Positions 62,305-64,000 of a stretch of 64,000 nucleotides of DNA are shown here, piece after piece. The notes below the pieces were generated by a model. That model made no database searches and had not been told where the DNA came from. It saw only the letters and a program-made list of their open reading frames with translations. The translations under genes were made by a program, and so were the position numbers. The first letter of the stretch is position 1. Each line of letters begins with the position of its first letter. The DNA comes from Sparassis latifolia (Eukaryota > Basidiomycota > Agaricomycetes > Polyporales > Sparassidaceae), in NCBI GenBank assembly GCA_018466975.1, contig CM031556.1:620001-684000 (forward strand), in the 5' to 3' direction.

Positions 62305-63334
62305 GTAGATAGGGTAGCAAGTAGAAAATCTTGACCGTTGTAGGTACTTTGTAGTGGTCAAGTCAATATATACAGAATGTAATAATCACAGATAATATTC
62401 TGGGGTCTCAACTGGCAGCTGCACTTTAGAATGGCTTCTTTACCCATCATTGTACATTGGAATAGCAGCAGATCAAGCCTGAGTTTGTCCATTTAGGTGA
62501 GTTCTTCATCCTCCTAGCCTTTCTTCTCTTCCTGACTTCAAACTCTCTTTACAGCATTTATCTGAGCATGGATTGTAGATTTGACCTTCTTCCCATGTTT
62601 TGGGGATAATGTAGGTGAATATAGACCTCTGGATTGTCCGGTGTGTCCCTGTATTCATTGTTCTCACTTATTCTCTCTGAGCCAGACAATTAAATCGAAA
62701 TTATATTCTAGGCTGCCAACCAAGGGCTGTACTTTAGAATGACTGCTTTATTCATCATTGTACATTGGAATAACCTACTACTGGACACAAACACTTGAAA
62801 TATCAGTTACAATACCATTGTATAGGTGTAGACTATTTGATTGTAGTACAGAAAATATAACCTGTGGCCTTTTGCCCAAAAATCAAAATAGCTTACAAAT
62901 TCATACATTTAAATAACATGTAAGGCACGTGGCTGGTCTGCGTGACAAAGAACATGATATAACACATTAAATATATATACTCCAATCAAACTACAACTCA
63001 AGAATGCATCGTAATAAGCATTAACCTGTCACAGGCTGAGATACACAAGTAAAAGCATAAATGATGGGTAAAATAATTTTCTGCTATGTGCACGTTAAAA
63101 ATATTACAAATTTATATGTTTAGACAACATATTATAAGCAGGTGGAGTCATCGAGCATGAAACACAACCACTATGAACTTAGACCATTTTACACCTCGCA
63201 TTAATGGAACAATCCTCCGCCTTTATGCTCACCTATATCCTGAGGGAAGAAAGGTCAAGCTCACCTGTATGATAAATGCAGTAAGCTTTACACTACTCAG
63301 GTATAATAATACCAGCCTATATTACACAGGTGAG
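62305..63334. repeat. intergenic, with a 65-bp direct repeat
   Basis: CTTTAGAATGGCTTCTTTAC..CATCATTGTACATTGGAATA at 62425-62465 recurs with few changes at 62730-62770, about 305 bp apart, each preceded by a TAATATTCTG/TATATTCTAG-like word. Otherwise AT-rich sequence without a supported gene. Confidence 0.45.
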
Positions 63335-63740
63335 TCAGAACATCGCCAGGCTCCTCATCAGAGTCAGAGTCACTGCCGGCCCCTCCCTTCTTTTTCCAGC
63401 AAGATAAGGAATAAATGCAGCTCGAGTCTTCGCTAGATGGTCCCAAGACTTCACCGTATCGGCACGAGTAGTTTCAAAAGTCTCCAAGTATGCAGTCAAA
63501 CCCACACCAAGCTCCCAAGGGCCAGGCATAACATTTTTACCATCAACCTCCATTGAAAATGCATCCAGGAACTTGTTAACGTCCATCTTCACCTTAAGCA
63601 TGGAAGGCACCTGACAGAGAAGGAAATGTGCATACTGGGCGATGCCTCTTGTATAAAAGCGAAAAAAGGCTTTGGGATCACTCAATGCTAAGCCATCGGT
63701 CGCCCAGTTGGCCTCATTCGTATAAACAATGTTCGCATTG
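63335..63740 (-). pseudogene. unrecognised protein-coding fragment cut by E6
   Basis: Open frame of about 135 codons: [98 protein letters not shown]. It looks like a genuine globular protein; I do not recognise the family. Its upstream part is cut exactly where E6 starts (63741). In the last 30 codons an alternative frame ([15 protein letters not shown]) is equally protein-like, so an intron or frameshift may lie there. Confidence 0.45.
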
Positions 63741-64000
63741 TTACGATTCCTGAGGTACAAAGGAATCGTTCTTTATGGGATAGGGCTTCCGCCAAATTTT
63801 TGAGGGACAGATCCAAGTGCCCCTATGCGTGAGAACGACTTTTCAATACAAATTTGTATGCATCAGATGCCCCTAGTCCTGGGTTAGGTCTAGGGTTTAA
63901 CTACAAACTTTGTAGTGCCTGTTGTTACTGTACTACATCTTGCATACAGTCGGTCTTTCAAACTGATTGTAGTGAAAACCAATGCGACTTGTCCAAATAA
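63741..64000 (-). mobile_element. non-autonomous Helitron copy E6 (inverted, runs off window)
   Basis: Begins TTACGATTCCTGAGGTACAA and continues as the reverse complement of the conserved tail (ATAGGGCTTCCGCCAAATTT, CCTAGTCCTGGGTTAGGTCT, CTGTTGTTACTGTACTACAT, GCATACAGTCGGTC). Orientation is opposite to E1-E5. It interrupts the ORF at 63335-63740. The rest of the element lies beyond the window. Confidence 0.85.

Overview
The window looks like nuclear DNA of a mushroom-forming basidiomycete (Agaricomycete). The genes have many short introns (about 45-65 nt, GT-AG), there are KDZ transposases of both the CxC1 and CxC2 types, and there is a PIF1-type Helitron helicase. The first 8 kb is ordinary gene space and almost everything after it is mobile DNA in several states of decay. 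All family names come from recognising motifs by eye; no search was run.

1-8 kb, conserved core: the N-terminal three quarters of a UBR1-type N-recognin ubiquitin ligase (minus, cut by the window start), the TRAPP subunit Trs33/TRAPPC6 (plus), and the U3 processome WD40 protein Utp18 (minus). Exon phases add up exactly in all three. TRS33 and UTP18 end tail to tail 57 bp apart.

8-32 kb, accessory DNA of mixed composition: GC-rich dispersed repeats, a multi-exon transposon-associated hypothetical with one in-frame TAG, a small TATA-driven gene for a protein with a C-terminal RNase H1-N/viroplasmin-like domain, a dead CxC2-type KDZ transposase (plus), and a minus-strand series made of a dead CxC1-type KDZ transposase and two hypotheticals.

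32.3-64 kb, an AT-rich block built almost entirely of nested mobile elements. The unit is a 3.8-5 kb non-autonomous element that starts CTTGTG.. and ends ..GGAATCRTAA after a hairpin. It has no target duplication and where boundaries can be checked it usually sits between A and T: Helitron behaviour. One copy sits inside another, a third adjoins them, and two more interrupt the coding region of what is probably their autonomous relative. That relative carries a single broken ORF: PIF1-type helicase, an embedded chromodomain-like segment, and a C-terminal USP/Ulp-like cysteine protease. Further insertions in the same block are two long-TIR DNA elements with 7 and 8 bp duplications, a 280 bp MITE with a TAA duplication, and a probable solo LTR with a 5 bp duplication. 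Several have an empty site preserved in a sister copy within the window.

Across unrelated dead ORFs the in-frame stops are mostly TGA where arginine CGA would fit, or TAG/TAA where CAG/CAA would fit. That is what C-to-T mutation of repeats (RIP-like or methyl-cytosine decay) would leave. The most novel candidate is the chromodomain inside the Helitron helicase ORF.
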